This document shows positions 9,159-18,657 of a stretch of 64,000 nt of DNA, piece after piece (positions within the stretch are counted from its first letter, which is position 1; the number at the start of each line of letters is the position of its first letter). The notes beneath the pieces are model-generated. The model was given only the letters and a program-made list of their open reading frames with translations. It was not told the DNA's origin and did not search any database. The stretch is from JAPHSX01 sp041554195 (GTDB lineage Bacteria > Pseudomonadota > Gammaproteobacteria > Thiohalomonadales > Thiohalomonadaceae), in NCBI GenBank assembly GCA_041554195.1, contig JBFFMJ010000002.1, forward strand, positions 310,001 to 374,000, in the 5' to 3' direction. A program made the translations under genes and the position numbers.

Positions 9159-10071
9159 GTCGACGATTTATCGCAACCTGAAAAACATGCCTTCGACCCA
9201 TCTGCTTGGCACCGGTACGCCGATGTGTGCCGGGTGCGGCGGACTGGAGGCTCTGCACGAGGTCTATGACATCCTCGGCGAGAAGACGGTCTTCGTCAAT
9301 GCCGCCGGCTGCATGACCCTTCTCTCCGTCTACCCCTTTACCCCGTTTCGCGGCGGCTGGCTCTACACCGCGATGGCCTCTGCGCCGGCCGGAGCGCAGG
9401 GGGTACGCGACGCCCTCGATATTCTCAAACAGAAGGGGACGATCTCTGAGGACGAGGATATGCAGGTAGTGGTGCTGACCGGTGACGGCTCGGCCTACGG
9501 CATGGGTCTCTCCGCTACCTCCGGGGCGATGGAACGTGACCTCGACTTTATCTATCTCTGTTACGACAACGAGGGTTATGGCAATACCGGCCAGCAGTTC
9601 TCCGGGGCCACGCCACACGGGGCGAAAACCGCCACCAGTACCGGCAGTCACGGCTACCCCGGTTACAAAAAACCGCTGTTCGATATCTGGGCGGCACACC
9701 GGCCCGCCTATGTCGCCACGGTGATCGGGGCCGAGCCGCTGGATCTGGCGCGCAAGATCGAAAAGGCCAGGAGCGTGAAGGGGCCGCGCATGATCATCGC
9801 CCTCTCTCCCTGTCCCACAGGCTGGGGTTACGACCCCAAAGAGACGGCCCATATCGGACAGCTTGCGGTGAAGAGTGGCGTCTGGCCGTTAAAGGAGGTT
9901 ATCGACGGTGAGCTGGTGCATACCAAGGTACCTCGACAGCGGGTACCGGTTGAGGAGTATCTGAAGTTACAGGGGCGTTACAAACATCTGTTTGAACCTG
10001 AACGCGATGAGGAACTGATCGCCGAGATCCAGGCGCGGGTAGATAGCTACTGGGAAAGGGTCGAGTCATGA
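9151..10071 (+). CDS. 2-oxoacid:acceptor oxidoreductase, beta (thiamine diphosphate) subunit
   Basis: A 306-residue thiamine-diphosphate-binding subunit. MCAGCGG near residue 23 is the conserved cluster or TPP-site motif of the family. GDGSAYGMG, followed about 30 residues later by DNEGYGNTGQQ, is the metal/TPP signature. The stretch SGATPHGAKT that follows is also conserved in the beta subunits of pyruvate, 2-oxoisovalerate and phenylglyoxylate enzymes. It overlaps the alpha gene by 8 bases and the following ligase gene by 4. It forms the catalytic core with the two preceding products. Confidence 0.92.
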   Translation: MSESTIYRNLKNMPSTHLLGTGTPMCAGCGGLEALHEVYDILGEKTVFVNAAGCMTLLSVYPFTPFRGGWLYTAMASAPAGAQGVRDALDILKQKGTISEDEDMQVVVLTGDGSAYGMGLSATSGAMERDLDFIYLCYDNEGYGNTGQQFSGATPHGAKTATSTGSHGYPGYKKPLFDIWAAHRPAYVATVIGAEPLDLARKIEKARSVKGPRMIIALSPCPTGWGYDPKETAHIGQLAVKSGVWPLKEVIDGELVHTKVPRQRVPVEEYLKLQGRYKHLFEPERDEELIAEIQARVDSYWERVES

Positions 10072-11762
10072 ACGGTATGAGCTATTTCCATCGAGGTGGC
10101 GACACACCACTCATCGGCAAAACTATCCCGCAGCACTTTGCCGCGATCGCCGCACAATTTCCCGAGCGGGAGGCAGTGGTCTCGCTACCGCAACAGCGCC
10201 GCCTGAGCTATCGGCAACTATCAGGCGAGGTGGATCGCGTTGCCTGCGGTCTTATCGCCCTCGGTTATGGGCACGGCTCGCGGCTCGGCATCTGGTCCAC
10301 CAATAATATCGAATGGCTGTTATTGCAGATGGCCACCGCGCGCATCGGTGCGGTACTGGTCAATATAAATCCCGCCTATCGTAGCAAGGAGCTGGCCTTC
10401 GCCCTGCAGCGCTCCGAGGTACAGGGACTGTTTGTCATTCCCCGTTTCAAAAGCAGTGACTATATTGCGATGCTGCGTGAGCTTCTCCCTGAGCTGGATA
10501 CCGCGCCGCCACCACTCAATAGCACCACCTTTCCGCTGCTCAAACATATTGTGGTGTATGAACCTGCCGCTCCCGATAATACGCCGCTCCCTGCTCAGGG
10601 ATTCAGTGTGTGGCAGGAGCTGCTGGCCGCCGGTGGGGCGGTGAAGCCCGAGCAACTCGACGAGATAGGGCGCGTTCTGGATTTTGATGATGCGATTAAT
10701 ATCCAGTACACCTCCGGCACCACCGGTTTTCCCAAGGCGGTGGTGCTGACCCACCACAACATTCTTAACAACGCCTGGTTTGCGGCGCAGGCAATGCACT
10801 TTAGCGAACAAGACCAGCTGGTGGTGCCGGTGCCGTTCTACCACTGCTTCGGTATGGTGCTGGCAAACCTGCTCTGCCTTTCGGTCGGTGCCTGTGTGGT
10901 GATTCCATCTGACCACTTCGATCCCGGCGCGGTACTCAAGGCTATCGACAAGGAGAAGTGCACGGCGCTCCACGGTGTGCCGACAATGTTTATCGCCGAG
11001 CTGGAACATCCGGAGTTTGCCCACTACGACCTCAGCTCTCTGCGCACCGGGATCATGGCCGGTGCCCCCTGCGCACCGTCGCTGATGAAACGGGTGATGG
11101 AGGAGCTGCACTGCCCCGATATCCTGATCGGTTACGGTCAGACCGAGGCCTCACCGCTGACCCACCTCACCGCGATAGGGGACTCTATAGTGCGACGCAC
11201 CGAGACCGTCGGTAGCAACCTGCCGCATCAAGAGGTAAAGGTGATCGATACCGAGAGCGGGCGCATCGTGCCGTTCGACACTACCGGCGAGATCTGTTTT
11301 CGCGGCTATCACCTGATGCGCGAGTACTACGCCCAGCCGGAGAAAACTGCCGAGACAATCGACAGGGCGGGCTGGCTCCACTCCGGTGACCTTGGCACCA
11401 TGGATGGCGACGGCTACCTGCGCATCACCGGTCGACTGAAAGACATGATCATTCGTGGCGGTGAAAATATCTATCCGCGCGAGATCGAGGATTTGCTCTT
11501 TACCCATCCCAAGGTGGCCGAGGTGGCGGTGTTCGGTATTCCCGATGAGTTCTATGGCGAGACGGTGATGGCCTGGGTAAAACTGCATAGCGGGGAGCAG
11601 GCCACGGAGAAGGAGCTGCGTGACTACTGTCAGGAACAGATCGCCCATTTCAAAGTGCCTGAACATATTACGTTTGTCGAAGAGTTCCCGATGACCGTGA
11701 CCGGTAAGCTGCAGAAGTTTCGAATGCGCGAGATAGCGCTCGAGAAGCTAACAGGCCGCTAA
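10068..11762 (+). CDS. AMP-forming acyl-CoA synthetase (AMP-binding family)
   Basis: A 564-residue ligase that activates a carboxylic acid with ATP and CoA. The P-loop-like motif YTSGTTGFPKAVVLTH lies near residue 215. GYGQTEASP and the hinge TGRLKDMIIRGGENIYP are typical of fatty-acyl and medium-chain acyl-CoA synthetases. The C-terminal catalytic lysine motif is TVTGKLQKF. Its start overlaps the beta subunit stop (ATGA). In this operon it probably works on the free acid matching the acyl-CoA made or used by the 2-oxoacid oxidoreductase. The exact chain length or aromatic character cannot be told. Confidence 0.9.
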   Translation: MNGMSYFHRGGDTPLIGKTIPQHFAAIAAQFPEREAVVSLPQQRRLSYRQLSGEVDRVACGLIALGYGHGSRLGIWSTNNIEWLLLQMATARIGAVLVNINPAYRSKELAFALQRSEVQGLFVIPRFKSSDYIAMLRELLPELDTAPPPLNSTTFPLLKHIVVYEPAAPDNTPLPAQGFSVWQELLAAGGAVKPEQLDEIGRVLDFDDAINIQYTSGTTGFPKAVVLTHHNILNNAWFAAQAMHFSEQDQLVVPVPFYHCFGMVLANLLCLSVGACVVIPSDHFDPGAVLKAIDKEKCTALHGVPTMFIAELEHPEFAHYDLSSLRTGIMAGAPCAPSLMKRVMEELHCPDILIGYGQTEASPLTHLTAIGDSIVRRTETVGSNLPHQEVKVIDTESGRIVPFDTTGEICFRGYHLMREYYAQPEKTAETIDRAGWLHSGDLGTMDGDGYLRITGRLKDMIIRGGENIYPREIEDLLFTHPKVAEVAVFGIPDEFYGETVMAWVKLHSGEQATEKELRDYCQEQIAHFKVPEHITFVEEFPMTVTGKLQKFRMREIALEKLTGR

Positions 11763-11831
11763 ACCCGCCAGTGAGTTAAATAGCTACTGGGATAAGGTAT
11801 TTCTGACTCGATTAGATTAAAGATATGCTGA

Positions 11832-12656
11832 ATGAAAGAAGGTCTGAACGTGGCAAGAACCGACGGTAAGCTATGGTTGGAACATGAAGGGGAGGGGCCG
11901 TTATTCGCTACGGCGATTCACGCCGGTCACACCCTTCGTGGTGAGCTGCTCCCTTTTTTAGCACTAGATGAGCTAACACGCTTGCGTGAGGAGGACCCCT
12001 TTACCGATCGCTGGGTGAAGGTCGTGCCGGGCTGGATTGTCGCAAACCGCTCGCGTTTCGAGGTGGACCTGAACCGTGAGCGAAACCAGGCGGTCTACAG
12101 CGCACCGGAGATGGCCTGGGGGCTGCACCTGTGGAAGACACCGCTCAGTGATGAAATCGTTGAACACTCACTGCAGGAATACGACGATTTCTACAGCGAA
12201 CTTAAACTGGTGCTGGATCATATTGCTCTACAGTTCAAACACTTCGTTATCTTCGACCTTCATGCCTACAATTATCGCCGGGATGGCGCCGACGCACCGC
12301 CGGCCGATCCCGCCACCCACCCCGAGGTCAATATCGGCACCGGTACCATGGATCGCATGCGTTGCGGTAGAGTTGTCGATCGTTTTATCCACGACCTGCG
12401 ACAGTTCGACTTTCTCGGACATCATCTCGATGTGCGCGAGAACGTCAAGTTTCGCGGACGCGAGCTGGCCCGCTGGATCCACGACCACTACCCCGATTCA
12501 GCCTGCGTGTTATCAGTAGAGTTCAAAAAATTCTTTATGGATGAGTGGACTGGCGAGGGGGATGAGCGACTGATTCGCGCGATTCGCGATGCCCTTCAAT
12601 CCACCGTCCCCGGCGTGCTTGAGGAAATCATGGCAATGGAGGCCGGTTGTGACTAA
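11832..12656 (+). CDS. N-formylglutamate amidohydrolase-like protein
   Basis: A 274-residue protein of the N-formylglutamate amidohydrolase family, zinc hydrolases related to carboxypeptidases. Visible features are the IHAGH segment near residue 31, the conserved ANRSRFEVDLNRER block, FDLHAYNYRR (a likely metal and active-site region) and a C-terminal SVEFKKFFMDE. Classical members remove the formyl group in histidine breakdown, but no histidine-utilisation gene is nearby. It is the first of three coupled genes with a DUF1704 protein and an ATP-grasp ligase, so it may act on a ligated or capped peptide-like product. That role is inference. Its stop overlaps the next start by 8 bases. Confidence 0.85.
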   Translation: MKEGLNVARTDGKLWLEHEGEGPLFATAIHAGHTLRGELLPFLALDELTRLREEDPFTDRWVKVVPGWIVANRSRFEVDLNRERNQAVYSAPEMAWGLHLWKTPLSDEIVEHSLQEYDDFYSELKLVLDHIALQFKHFVIFDLHAYNYRRDGADAPPADPATHPEVNIGTGTMDRMRCGRVVDRFIHDLRQFDFLGHHLDVRENVKFRGRELARWIHDHYPDSACVLSVEFKKFFMDEWTGEGDERLIRAIRDALQSTVPGVLEEIMAMEAGCD

Positions 12657-14517
12657 ACAGATCACAAAGGCAATGATTTCCATGATTGGCGAGAGTCTGC
12701 GCCGCAACAAGCAGGTGCGACGCAATCTGCCCGATGGTAGTCGTCTGCATATCGACCGACAGCTACCTTTCCTCTGTCTCTACCGTCGACCGTATGAGCG
12801 GGATGATCCGGGCACCGAGAAACTGCTAATGGGGGAGGCCGCCTACCTGCTGGCCACCTCGCAACAACGACATTTTGCCCCACTGGTACGGCTGGTTGAG
12901 GAGATAAGAGAGCGCCAGGTCGAGGTCTTTGGTGACTTCTTACTGCTGGAACTATGGGCCGGTGAAGAGGGCGGCGATGAAGGTACTCCCTTATTTACCA
13001 TCCATGCCGACCGCCATGGTGCGCCACAACAGTTGCTGGAGAAGATGGAGAGTGCACTGCTCAAGGTACGTATTGCGGGGCACGAGTCCTCCGTTGCCAT
13101 CAGCTACCACAGTTCAGTTCATCCACCAGGCCTTAAGGCGTTACTGCATAACCTTGACAGGCAGGTCACCACCATCGGTCTGGAGGTCAAACCGGTATAC
13201 CGGGATGCCCAGAGCGGCGAACTCTACCCGTTAGACCTGCGTAAACTGCATCATCAACTGGCAAAGGCGTTAAAGCGCAGTTTCTATGCCTTCACCCATT
13301 CCCACACCGTACATCGGCCGAAACATTATCATGAACTGGGGCGTCGCGCGATGACGCAGGCGGTGCGGGAGAGTGATCGCCGCCTGGCGGCTATCAGCAA
13401 CCGCTTTGATCTACTGTTGCATGTGACGCCGGTCAATGTATCGCAGGCATGGGAGGAATTCCTGCGTTCGCGTTTTACACGTCTACCCGTATTTCTCTAT
13501 CGGCCCCGCCCCATCGATCCGGCCATGATGAAACGGGAGCTGTTCAGTGTCCCGATTGAGCGCATCGAAGACCCGACACTGGCTCATATCTTTACGCAAA
13601 AACAGAGTGAGCTTGACCGACAGATCACAATGCTTGCTGAACGCAATACACCGAATTTTCTCTATAGTAGTCGCCAGTTGTATGGCGATATTGAACGGCC
13701 GTTACTGCAACAGGCCGAACAGCTTCTTCAGCAGGTAATCCCGCAGACGCATGAGGAACAGAGCAATGAGATGCTTTCTGTCGAACAGTTTGTCTTGCAG
13801 GCCCGTGATGAGCTCAACTACTACCAGCAACAGGATAGTTCGCTGGCTGCGCGGGTCGAACTGCGTGATGACATCACCGGCATACTGGTCTCTAAGGGTA
13901 ACTTCCTTGTCGGTCGTGATGCCCGTGTTCCTGCAGCGCGGGCGGCAGCGGCACTGGCCCATGAGGTGGGTACCCATGTACTGACCTATCATAACGGCAG
14001 GCAACAACCGCTACAGGAACTTTATACCGGGATGGCCGGGTATGAGCCGATGCAGGAGGGGCTAGCGGTGCTGGCCGAGTATCTGGTTGGCGGGATGAGT
14101 CGCTCGCGCTTACGCCTGTTGGCAGGGCGGGTGGTAGCGGTGCAGTCTATCCATCATGGTGCCGATTTTATCGAGACTTTCCAGATGCTGCGCGAGGAGC
14201 ATGGTTTCAGTCAGTATCAGGCCTTTACCATCACCATGCGAGTCTATCGCGGCGGCGGCTATACCAAGGATGCGGTCTATCTGCGGGGTCTGCTTGCGGT
14301 GTTGCAACAGTTGAGCGAGGGCAGGGAGATCGAAGACCTGCTGCTTGGCAAGATCAGCGCTGAGCAGCTGCCACTGGTGGATGAGTTGCGCTGGCGCAAG
14401 GTACTGGAAAATGGCCCGCTTCGTCCGCGCTATCTTGAGCTGCCGCAGGTGCAACAACGCCTGGCCCAATTACGTAGTGGCATGACACTGCTGGAACTGT
14501 TGGTGGAGGTCTCATGA
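12649..14517 (+). CDS. DUF1704 QEGLA-motif putative metallopeptidase
   Basis: A protein of about 622 residues from the DUF1704 family, often named flavohemoglobin-expression-modulating QEGLA motif protein. It has a zinc-protease motif HEVGTH (residues about 438-443) followed by QEGLA (about 469-473), whose glutamate could be the third zinc ligand. The same family contains the eukaryotic tubulin tyrosine carboxypeptidase MATCAP, so a carboxypeptidase activity is plausible. The GTG at 12649 was chosen because GGAGG lies about 6 bases upstream. It overlaps the previous stop. An ATG at 12589 would lie deep inside the upstream gene. Its natural substrate is unknown. Confidence 0.85.
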   Translation: MTKQITKAMISMIGESLRRNKQVRRNLPDGSRLHIDRQLPFLCLYRRPYERDDPGTEKLLMGEAAYLLATSQQRHFAPLVRLVEEIRERQVEVFGDFLLLELWAGEEGGDEGTPLFTIHADRHGAPQQLLEKMESALLKVRIAGHESSVAISYHSSVHPPGLKALLHNLDRQVTTIGLEVKPVYRDAQSGELYPLDLRKLHHQLAKALKRSFYAFTHSHTVHRPKHYHELGRRAMTQAVRESDRRLAAISNRFDLLLHVTPVNVSQAWEEFLRSRFTRLPVFLYRPRPIDPAMMKRELFSVPIERIEDPTLAHIFTQKQSELDRQITMLAERNTPNFLYSSRQLYGDIERPLLQQAEQLLQQVIPQTHEEQSNEMLSVEQFVLQARDELNYYQQQDSSLAARVELRDDITGILVSKGNFLVGRDARVPAARAAAALAHEVGTHVLTYHNGRQQPLQELYTGMAGYEPMQEGLAVLAEYLVGGMSRSRLRLLAGRVVAVQSIHHGADFIETFQMLREEHGFSQYQAFTITMRVYRGGGYTKDAVYLRGLLAVLQQLSEGREIEDLLLGKISAEQLPLVDELRWRKVLENGPLRPRYLELPQVQQRLAQLRSGMTLLELLVEVS

Positions 14518-15566
14518 ATATTGGCATAGTAGTCAACGACATTCCGAGCGAAGTGGATGGCTACACCACCACCCACCTGGCGATGGCAGCAACCAGTCTG
14601 GGCCACGAAGTGTGGTACATGGGGGTAGGAGATCTAGCACTGGACCCGGATGATAAGTGTTATGCGCGGGCCCGCTGTGTCGCCGAAAAAAAATACCGTA
14701 CCGGAGGAACCTATCTCTATGCATTACAGGGTAAGCATGCGAAGTGTCGTCGCATCTGCCTGGATGAACTCGACGTGTTGCTATTACGTAATGACCCGGC
14801 CAAAGATGTAAACAGCCGTCCGTGGGCACGTCTGGCCGGGATCAATTTTGGGCGTCTGGCCATGCGCCATGGTGTGTTCGTACTCAATGACCCTGATGGG
14901 CTGACACGTGCGATTAACAAAATGTACCTGCATTCATTCCCGGAAGAGGTACGGCCGAAGGCGCTGATTACACGTGACCGCAAGGAGATTAAGGATTTTA
15001 TTGAAAGTCAGCGGGGATGGGGGATCCTCAAGCCGCTGGCCGGTTCCGGCGGGAGAAATGTCTTTTTGGTTCGTCCGGATGATGGCGCCAACATCAACCA
15101 GATGATCGATGCGGTGGCGACCGAAGGATATATAATTGCCGAGGAGTATCTACCTGAGGCGCAGCGCGGCGACACACGACTGTTTCTGATGAATGCCGAG
15201 CCATTGCAGCTAAAGGGGCATTATGCCGCTTTTCACCGCGTACGCCGTGCCAATGACAGTGACATGCGAAGTAACATAACGGTGGGGGCGATCGCGCAAA
15301 GGGCAATTGTGACAGAGCAGATGCTGCAGCTGGCAGAACTGGTGCGACCAAAGCTGATTCAGGATGGTATGTTTCTGGTCGGGCTCGATATTGTCGGCGA
15401 CAAGTTGCTGGAGATTAATGTCTTTAGTCCCGGCGGCCTTGCCAGTCTGGACAAGCTGGAGGGCGTGAACTTTTGCCGTGAGATAATCCATGCTCTGGAG
15501 CGCAAGGTGGAGAAGCGACGGCAAAACGCTCAGGGATTTAGCAATAGCGAAATCGCCACTATCTAG
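14514..15566 (+). CDS. ATP-grasp ligase, GshB/RimK-like
   Basis: A 350-residue ATP-grasp protein resembling glutathione synthetase and RimK-type amino-acid ligases. The ATP-binding core includes ILKPLAGSGGRNVFLV (about residue 170), the acidic EEYLPEAQRGDTRLF strand and the C-terminal metal and phosphate site LEINVFSPGG. Such enzymes join a carboxylate to an amine with ATP. The ATG overlaps the DUF1704 stop (ATGA), so the ligase and putative peptidase are made together. A real glutathione synthetase would usually stand with other glutathione genes. Here the context suggests a different peptide or protein modification. Confidence 0.87.
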   Translation: MNIGIVVNDIPSEVDGYTTTHLAMAATSLGHEVWYMGVGDLALDPDDKCYARARCVAEKKYRTGGTYLYALQGKHAKCRRICLDELDVLLLRNDPAKDVNSRPWARLAGINFGRLAMRHGVFVLNDPDGLTRAINKMYLHSFPEEVRPKALITRDRKEIKDFIESQRGWGILKPLAGSGGRNVFLVRPDDGANINQMIDAVATEGYIIAEEYLPEAQRGDTRLFLMNAEPLQLKGHYAAFHRVRRANDSDMRSNITVGAIAQRAIVTEQMLQLAELVRPKLIQDGMFLVGLDIVGDKLLEINVFSPGGLASLDKLEGVNFCREIIHALERKVEKRRQNAQGFSNSEIATI

Positions 15567-15685
15567 CGGTATTCCCTTTTCTAATATGCAAGCTACGACT
15601 CTTTTATCAAAATGCAGTTGCGGCAGTAATGACCCTGATTCTGTTATGATAGCTGGCCCTTTGATCCACTTTGAGCAGGAACCAA

Positions 15686-16438
15686 ATGTCTCATCCGGTA
15701 CGCCACAGCCAGATCCTTATTCCCGCTATTGCCGCATGTATTGCCATTCTCATTGTCGGCACGATCAGCCGCACACTAATCGAGACAACCGCCGTTGCCC
15801 ATTTTCTTATCGCCTCGATGGGCGCCAGTTCACTGATGTTGTTCGTGCTCCCGACCAGCCCGCTGTCACAACCGTGGCCGCTGTTTGGTGGGCATATGGT
15901 CTCGGGTTTTATCGGTATCAGTTGTGCATTACTGATTAATGATATTGTCATCGCCTCGGCGGTCTCTGTGACTCTGGCGATCACCGCCATGATGTATTTG
16001 CGCTGCCTCCACCCACCCGGTGGCGCGACCGCTCTCATCCCCATTCTAATGGTGTCTGAGGTTCAAGAGGTGGGATTTCAGTTCATTTTTTTTCCTATCG
16101 CCATCAATACCTTGATCCTTCTACTCTTGAGCCTTCTGGTCAATCGCCTGGTGTTGCATCGCCACTACGCCAGCCACTCGGTTCCAGAGCCATTGCCGGT
16201 ACAGGAGGAGACCGAGGCGATCATTCAAAGCTCCCCCTTCACCGCAGAGGATCTTACCTTCGCCTTTGAAATGATGGATAACTATATTGATGTTGATGAG
16301 GACGACCTGTTTCGCATCTATGCTCTGGCCACAACACATGCCGAGGAGCGTGGCGCGCATGTACCTTGCCTGCGAAAAAACTGCGAACGTAAAGTGACAG
16401 GACAGCGCCACACGAGGAAACATCCAGAACAGCGTTAA
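15686..16438 (+). CDS. HPP family integral membrane protein
   Basis: A 250-residue membrane protein of the HPP family, named for the conserved HPP motif, seen here in LRCLHPPGGATALIP. About five hydrophobic segments span residues 10-155. Related proteins have been linked to nitrite transport in cyanobacteria and chloroplasts, but a role here is not established. The last 80 or so residues are hydrophilic and acidic (MMDNYIDVDEDDLFRIY), then basic at the very end, and probably lie in the cytoplasm. The ATG at 15686 fits better than an in-frame TTG at 15671. A TATGAT -10-like box lies about 35 bases upstream. Confidence 0.8.
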   Translation: MSHPVRHSQILIPAIAACIAILIVGTISRTLIETTAVAHFLIASMGASSLMLFVLPTSPLSQPWPLFGGHMVSGFIGISCALLINDIVIASAVSVTLAITAMMYLRCLHPPGGATALIPILMVSEVQEVGFQFIFFPIAINTLILLLLSLLVNRLVLHRHYASHSVPEPLPVQEETEAIIQSSPFTAEDLTFAFEMMDNYIDVDEDDLFRIYALATTHAEERGAHVPCLRKNCERKVTGQRHTRKHPEQR

Positions 16439-16560
16439 TGTGTGGTGGTCCAGTCTTTTGTGCCACCATTGTATGGTCATTTCAGTACGGCTTCTCACCC
16501 TGATTTATAGCGACACAGTTTATTTATCCACCATGTTAAGCATTCGTTAGGAGATAGATA

Positions 16561-17226
16561 ATGGACACTGAACGTAGAGAGGATGTCGAGACCATGCTGG
16601 CGGATATACGCAATGAGGTGCACTACACCCGTGACTATATCAAGTGTGACGCCTTCTCCGCGCGGGTCATGTCCGCCATGGCCACGGTGCCACGTCATGT
16701 CTTCGTCCCCGAAGAGATGCAGGACTACGCCTACGACAACGGTCCGCTACCCATCGGGCACGGGCAAACCATCTCCCAGCCCTATATCGTTGCCCTGATG
16801 AGCGAACTGTTGCAGGTGAAAGAGGGGGATACGGTATTGGAGATCGGCACCGGTTCGGGTTACCAGACCGCCGTGCTGTCGCTGCTGGTACGGCAGGTCT
16901 ATAGCGTGGAGGTGGTGGAAGCCCTCGGCCTCGAGGCAAAATCCCGCCTTAACAACCTCGGTTATCATAACGTTGAGACCCTCATTGGGGACGGCTATCT
17001 GGGTTGGCCGGAACACGCCCCCTATGACGGCATTATTGTCACGGCCGCCGCACCTCATATACCGCCACCGTTAGAGGAGCAGCTGAAGCCTGGGGCTCGC
17101 CTGGTGATCCCGGTCAGTGACGGCTTTATGGGGCAACAGCTGATGGTGGTCGAGAAGGGGCTGGATGGCACGATTGACCGGGCGCCTCTTCTGCCGGTCG
17201 CTTTTGTCCCACTGGTGCGCAAGTAA
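16561..17226 (+). CDS. pcm: Protein-L-isoaspartate O-methyltransferase
   Basis: A 221-residue cytoplasmic methyltransferase that uses S-adenosylmethionine to start repair of isoaspartyl residues in aged proteins. Motifs are RHVFVPEEMQDYAYDN and the substrate loop PIGHGQTISQPYIVA near residue 65, then the SAM-binding motif VLEIGTGSGYQTAVL near residue 95. DGIIVTAAAPHIPPPL and LKPGARLVIPV follow in the expected order. Length agrees with the family. The ATG follows TTAGGAGATAGATA, a good ribosome site. Confidence 0.95.
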   Translation: MDTERREDVETMLADIRNEVHYTRDYIKCDAFSARVMSAMATVPRHVFVPEEMQDYAYDNGPLPIGHGQTISQPYIVALMSELLQVKEGDTVLEIGTGSGYQTAVLSLLVRQVYSVEVVEALGLEAKSRLNNLGYHNVETLIGDGYLGWPEHAPYDGIIVTAAAPHIPPPLEEQLKPGARLVIPVSDGFMGQQLMVVEKGLDGTIDRAPLLPVAFVPLVRK

Positions 17227-17299
17227 GTAATCGTCAGGGTCACAATTCATTCTCTCTGCGCTACAATATGCCCCCCTGAACAAAACCTTTCTAATAGCA

Positions 17300-18496
17300 A
17301 TGAATTTCTATATCCGTACCCTTGGTTGCAAGATGAACTGGCTCGATTCAGCACGACTGGCTGCAGCACTGCAGACCGCCGGTCACCAGTCGGTGAATGA
17401 CGAGGCCGAGGCGGATTATGTATTCGTTAATACCTGCACAGTCACCTCAGAGGCGGATCGAAAGTCGAAGCAGACCGTGAATAAGGCGGGTAGGGCACAG
17501 AAGCAGGTGGCGGTCATGGGCTGTGGCCCCCGCGTAGATATCAATGGCTGGCAGCAACAGGCGGAGGGGGCGCTGATCTTTAATAACGACAGTGAGATGC
17601 TGGCCCACTTCGGCATTGAGGATGATGAGACTCAAATGCCGCTCAGCTCACGTACTCGCCTGCCCATCGCCATTCAGACCGGTTGTGACAATGAGTGCAG
17701 CTTCTGCATCACCCGAATCGCCCGAGGGGCACATCGTAGCCTGCCTCTCGAGGGTATCATCCGCCAGGTGAATCAGGCCTTTGATCACGGCATTCAAGAG
17801 ATCGTGCTCACTGGAATCAACCTGGCGGCCTGGGGTTGTGACAACTCCAACCAACCTCAGCAGGCTAGGCTCCATCAGGTAATCGAAACGATACTGCAAC
17901 AGACCGAGATGCCGCGAATTCGACTCTCATCACTGGGACCGCAGTTTATCCAGCCCGCCTTCTTCGATGTCTTTGCCGATGAACGCGTCTGCGACTATCT
18001 ACACATCTCACTACAAAGTGGTTCAGACACCGTGCTTGATCGAATGGTGCGTGGTCATAGCACCGCAGAGCTGCTGACTATCACCGAGAGCGCGCGCAAG
18101 GTTCGTCCCGATACTGCTGTTGCTGCCGACATGATTGCCGGGTTCCCTGGCGAGACCGAGCAGGAACATCAAGCGACCCTGACGCTGTTACAGAAAGTTC
18201 AGTTTGCCAAGCTACATGTTTTCCCATACTCGGAACGCGAAGGGACAGCCGCCGCTACGGCCGATGCCCCAGTTGATATTGCAGTTCGCAAACAGCGTGC
18301 CGCTGAGATACGTGATCTTGGCCGCGCGATGCGAACACAGTTCATTAGTCAGCAGCTAGGCAAGGAGTTCTCCGTGCTGGTGGAAGGTAATGGCAGCGGG
18401 CTAACCGGTAACTACATTCGTATGCGAACAGCCGAGTTGCAGGAAGGGGAGATCCATCGCATCAGGCTGACTTCCGATACCCTGGCTGAACGCTGA
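17300..18496 (+). CDS. MtaB-type tRNA methylthiotransferase (radical SAM)
   Basis: A 398-residue radical-SAM enzyme of the MiaB/RimO/MtaB family. The N-terminal UPF0004 domain has GCKMNWLDSA and NTCTVTSEADRKS with cysteines for the auxiliary [4Fe-4S] cluster. The radical-SAM cluster motif is CDNECSFC (near residue 130), followed by ITRIARGAHRS. It is expected to add a methylthio group to t6A37 of certain tRNAs. The N-terminal sequence fits MtaB better than MiaB or RimO. The C-terminal part keeps only a short TRAM-like stretch. The downstream region holds a decayed gene. Confidence 0.87.
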   Translation: MNFYIRTLGCKMNWLDSARLAAALQTAGHQSVNDEAEADYVFVNTCTVTSEADRKSKQTVNKAGRAQKQVAVMGCGPRVDINGWQQQAEGALIFNNDSEMLAHFGIEDDETQMPLSSRTRLPIAIQTGCDNECSFCITRIARGAHRSLPLEGIIRQVNQAFDHGIQEIVLTGINLAAWGCDNSNQPQQARLHQVIETILQQTEMPRIRLSSLGPQFIQPAFFDVFADERVCDYLHISLQSGSDTVLDRMVRGHSTAELLTITESARKVRPDTAVAADMIAGFPGETEQEHQATLTLLQKVQFAKLHVFPYSEREGTAAATADAPVDIAVRKQRAAEIRDLGRAMRTQFISQQLGKEFSVLVEGNGSGLTGNYIRMRTAELQEGEIHRIRLTSDTLAER

Positions 18497-18657
18497 TGGG
18501 TTTATTTATCCTACTTTACATAATAGATATTATGCGCATGTGGAGTATGCCGTTACATGTAATATCAATGAGTTAAATGGTCGACCACAGTAAGTACTAA
18601 ACATTAAACATTTGTAGTTTTTAGTCGGATTCACTGACACAAAGCGTCGAGGATTCG

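Noticed and set aside
8959..9852. 297-codon minus-strand frame opposite the 2-oxoacid oxidoreductase genes
   Set aside because: It spans the alpha-beta gene junction in antisense and its composition is that of a shadow frame in GC-rich coding DNA.
10320..11111. 263-codon minus-strand frame opposite the acyl-CoA ligase
   Set aside because: Antisense shadow of a secure gene, no family resemblance.
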